This document shows, one piece after another, positions 61,620 through 64,000 of a stretch of 64,000 nucleotides of DNA; within the stretch, counting starts at the first letter, position 1, and the number at the start of each line of letters is the position of its first letter. This stretch comes from Monodelphis domestica (lineage: Eukaryota; Chordata; Mammalia; Didelphimorphia; Didelphidae). Location of the stretch: positions 7,765,378 to 7,829,377 of the forward strand of contig NC_077235.1 in NCBI RefSeq assembly GCF_027887165.1, written 5' to 3'. The notes beneath the pieces were generated by a model. The model saw only the letters and a list, made by a program, of their open reading frames with translations, did no database searches and was not told the origin of the DNA. The position numbers and the translations under genes were made by a program.

Positions 61620-61920
61620 GGATGTAAATTTTATTTTTAAAGCACAAAGAACTTTATATTCACGCCGATAAAGTTTAATCTTATTGGATTTACTAATAAT
61701 GATTAACATTTTTCTAGTGCTAAGCACTGAACTAATAAAAACAAAACGCAATGAGCAAAACTAAGACCAACGATGTACATGGGGACAATATCTCATACTA
61801 TCGTGTCAAAAGAAAAGCCCCAAAGACGCAATTTGAGTAAAAACTGGGAAAATACAGAGGGAAATGACTTAGCCAATAATAATAGCGCTCTAAAAACAAA
61901 CAGCTATTAAAAAAGTACAA
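61620..61920. other. Unassigned AT-rich sequence
   Basis: No gene or clear repeat is seen. 'gctaagcactgaactaat' near 61722 has a faint L2-like flavour, too weak to call. Confidence 0.4.
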
Positions 61921-62242
61921 ATTTGGTTAGTCCCCAGTTTTGTTCCTCCCAGTCGCTCAAGTGCCCCCCCCCCCGCCTTCGGTCCCCCCCTTGTATCTCC
62001 CCCATCCCTCCAGCTCCCCCCACCCCTGAACCCCCTCCCCAACTCCCTGCCACTGCCAACGCTATCATAATGCCGCCCCTTTCACATCGCATCTTTCAAA
62101 TAGTGGTCATTGTTGAGAAGGTTTGGTTCTTACCATGAACATAGATGGTTCTCCAAAACCCTGGTCCTTCTTAAAGCCGGTCCTGCCCAGGGCTGTGGTG
62201 CCCTTGGAGCTCGTGGTCTCCAGAGCTGGAAGACGCTTCTGT
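61921..62242. other. C-rich, CpG-enriched segment without a gene call
   Basis: It contains a C run at 61964-61976 and pyrimidine-rich sequence to ~62050. The Pro- and Gly-rich frames here follow from base composition. On the minus strand near 62133-62150 'gttcatggtaagaacc' combines an ATG with a good splice-donor word, but nothing further supports an exon. Confidence 0.45.
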
Positions 62243-62460
62243 ACTCATGTAACTTCTGCGTCATCATGGCTCTGAGTGCGCGTGACTCCGGAAGTCTACC
62301 CAACCCAACATGGCTCCCTCATCATGGCGTTCCAAACTCATGTGACTTCAGCCACATCATGGCTTCCCAACCAACATGGCTTCCCCATCATGGCATCATG
62401 GCATCCCAATCTCATGTGACTTCAGCCGCATCATAGTTTCCCCGACCCAACATGACTTCA
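62243..62460 (+). repeat. Short degenerate minisatellite with promoter-like words
   Basis: 'ctcatgtgacttcagccaca' near 62338 recurs at about 62414 (76 bp later), with an earlier diverged form near 62243. Between them 'catcatggc' and 'aacatggct' recur several times. Nearby words include 'tccggaagt' (ETS-like, near 62286) and 'tgcgtcatcatgg' (near 62257). Frames across it are low-complexity. Confidence 0.6.
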
Positions 62461-62723
62461 GGTCCCATGTGGCGGCTACTGCAGTGGGGAGCTTCTCACT
62501 AACTTGCAACGCCCCCTCCAGGCAAAGGCCATTGCTGCTGCACCACTCGCAGAAAAGTGTGGAGAAGGAGCTGAGGCATGTTGGGAGGGGCACCGGAACC
62601 AGGAAGCCAGCCTAGCAACAGGGGAAGCCAGAATATACCCCCAGAAGGAGCCAGTTTTATGTTATGTAGCAACAATGGCAGGGGTGGGTTGCAGCCTGAG
62701 GGTCCTCCCAGCAAGAAAGAAAG

Positions 62724-62756
62724 CAAAAAAAAAAAAACAACAACAACAACAAAAAC
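62724..62756. repeat. A-run and (CAA)n microsatellite
   Basis: A 13-nt A run followed by five to six 'caa' units. It could be the tail of an old retroposed sequence on the plus strand, but no source was recognised upstream. Confidence 0.85.
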
Positions 62757-63099
62757 CGATCATATAAGTGGCCCACCCAGCTAATGGTCTGGTGGCAATG
62801 AGGTGATCCCACCACTGCTCCGGATGTTTTGAGACTCTGTGCTGAGGGCCCCTGACTTTGAGGGACCCCCCCATGTCCAAGAGTAGCAATGTCTGGGTGA
62901 ACCTGAGACTTCAGAGCACTGTGTACCTAAGATGGGTTGTTTGGTCCCTTCCCTCTCCCCCTCCCCCAAACTGGGTAACTTCTCCTGGACTTTCACCACA
63001 TTTTCACTACATGCTTTAGTTTTGTATCTACCACCCAGTTCTGAGGGTTCCCAGGGCAGGCCAAGGCCAAATCTGGGGTGGAGAAAGTGACAGCTTCCT
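62757..63099. other. Unassigned sequence, no gene seen
   Basis: Moderate GC content, without repeat or coding signatures that I recognise. Overlapping short frames on both strands show no family features. Confidence 0.5.
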
Positions 63100-63240
63100 T
63101 GGTCTACCTCTGTGCCTTGTGGGAAAGTCATCTCTTCTCTTTTCCCAACCTTCTCAATGTCCTCTCCTGGAAATGAGGGGGTCTGATGTGATAGCCTCTA
63201 GGGCTCCATCCAGATTCAGCTGTAGAACTCTATCTGCCTC
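63100..63240 (+). mobile_element. Decayed MIR-like SINE with L3/CR1-type tail
   Basis: 'tgccttgtgggaaagtcatc', 'cctctcctggaaatgagggg' and 'gtctgatgtgatagcctcta' followed by 'gggctccatccagattcagc' match, in order, a CORE-SINE body and the sense L3-type tail (ancestral form 'ggttggactagatgacctct'). This tail is the reverse complement of the core seen in the decayed repeats at 40851-46910. Confidence 0.5.
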
Positions 63241-63665
63241 TGTACCCGTGAGGAAGCCTTTTCCTTGTGGACATGGGCTTTAAAACCTGGGCTACTGCCT
63301 CTCAACTCACTGCCCCTATGCCCCCCTCACCACAAAACATTTCTCTGTAGGGACTTATGCAGCCTGCTAATCCGCCCAGCAGTTTGGATTGATCCATAGA
63401 GACTGCAGCCACTCAAGCTAGAAGATTCTATGATGGAAGCACCAGAGTTTGTTCCACCCCATCCCAGCCTCACCATCCTTTATCTCCAAGTCACATGCAT
63501 ATCAGCTCCTCCTGAGACAGGAACTAGAAAGAGCTTTGCCAGCTTCCAAGGCGGGAAGAAGGCTGAAGGACAGGGTTAAAGGCTATCTATGTACGACAGA
63601 GCCCCTTATTTCATTATCCCCCAAGGATACCATATTCAGTATTTCAACCAAACATCTCTTCTAGC
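63241..63665. other. Unassigned sequence, no gene seen
   Basis: No recognisable repeat or gene. The 71-codon plus-strand frame at 63449-63664 has no identifiable domain. Confidence 0.5.
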
Positions 63666-64000
63666 TAGCTAATGACCATGGCGAAGCTACAATAATCAGT
63701 GACTCAACTTTCTCTCCACTCAATGGAAACTCTTCCATCTGGTTTCCAACCTCATCTTTCAACTGAAACTGCTAACTCCAAAGTTATCAATGATCATTTA
63801 ATTTAATTTCAAAATCCAATAGCCTTTTCATTCTTCATCCTTCCTGATCTCTTTGCAAGCTTTGGCACTGTTGATGAGCCTCTTCTCCTGAATAATCTCT
63901 CCTCTGGCTCTCTCCTGGTTCTCTCTCTACCTCTCCAACTGCTCCTTCTCAGTCTCCTTAGCTAAACCTTCATCGAGGTCATGTTTAACAACCAGGGATA
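63666..64000 (+). mobile_element. L2 LINE RT segment, sense, running off the window
   Basis: 'ctaactccaaagttatcaat', 'gatctctttgcaagctttgg', 'cactgttgatgagcctcttc' and 'tctcctggttctctctctac' give, allowing for frame breaks, the L2 reverse transcriptase order ...FDTVDHSLLL...LSWFSSYLSDRSFSVS. The piece continues past position 64000. Confidence 0.75.

Noticed and set aside
61907-62138. Gly-rich and Pro-rich frames on opposite strands
   Set aside because: Both are direct products of a C-rich low-complexity tract, with no initiation or domain evidence.
62110-62436. 108-codon frame with repeated H/M/S/T/W words
   Set aside because: It translates the local minisatellite. The repeat explains the pattern.

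Overview
The window looks like genomic DNA of a marsupial, most likely an opossum such as Monodelphis. The evidence is its repeat content: young mammalian-type L1 elements, tRNA-derived marsupial SINEs (one whose antisense copy ends in a 'cctagctgcc'-type tail, one whose tail reads 'ccaaggcagaaggtaaggg'), many L2 fragments, and CR1/L3-clade debris. No ordinary host protein-coding gene is recognisable. The only intact long reading frames belong to one full-length L1 retrotransposon. No LTR-type element was recognised.

Region 1 (1-22959) is a homogenised tandem array with a period of 2,699 bp, running from the window edge through about 8.5 copies. The unit is hierarchical: about 24 degenerate monomers of ~112 bp, grouped in trimers of ~337 bp and in two diverged halves of ~1.36 and ~1.33 kb. 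Copies fall into class A (1-6) and class B (7-8), and copy 9 is a B copy carrying an A patch. Copies 3+4 were duplicated as a block into copies 5+6.

Region 2 (22956-46910) starts with an L1 fragment at the array edge, with no target-site duplication visible there. It continues as ~21 kb of old, decayed repeats that share core words with the array ('aagggcccattca', 'ggacctcag'). From 25.5 to 33.4 kb and 38.0 to 39.8 kb the period is ~720 bp (alternating ~220 and ~490 bp). From 40.85 to 46.9 kb it is ~225-250 bp, and there the copies clearly read as antisense CR1/L3 3' sequence. Insertions in this region include five L1 pieces with target-site duplications (one of them an L1 nested inside another), a MAR1-like SINE, L2 fragments in both orientations, and a 7SL (SRP) RNA retropseudogene.

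Region 3 (46915-51300) is a composite of L1 ORF2 segments alternating with SINE tails, repeated about three times at ~1.2-1.3 kb.

Region 4 (51470-61605) is older L1 debris holding the prize of the window: a 6.36-kb L1 (52960-59315) with a GC-rich 5'UTR starting at a YY1-type site, a 321-aa ORF1, a 532-nt purine/G-rich spacer, a 1,268-aa ORF2 with endonuclease, reverse transcriptase and cysteine motifs complete, a G-tract 3'UTR, a poly(A) tail and near-perfect 13-bp target-site duplications. ORF1p would package the RNA and ORF2p would nick and reverse transcribe. Everything needed for autonomous retrotransposition appears present.

Region 5 (61620-64000) is mostly unique and more GC/CpG-rich, with a small minisatellite and promoter-like words near 62.2-62.5 kb, a decayed MIR-like SINE, and the start of a sense L2 fragment that runs off the window.
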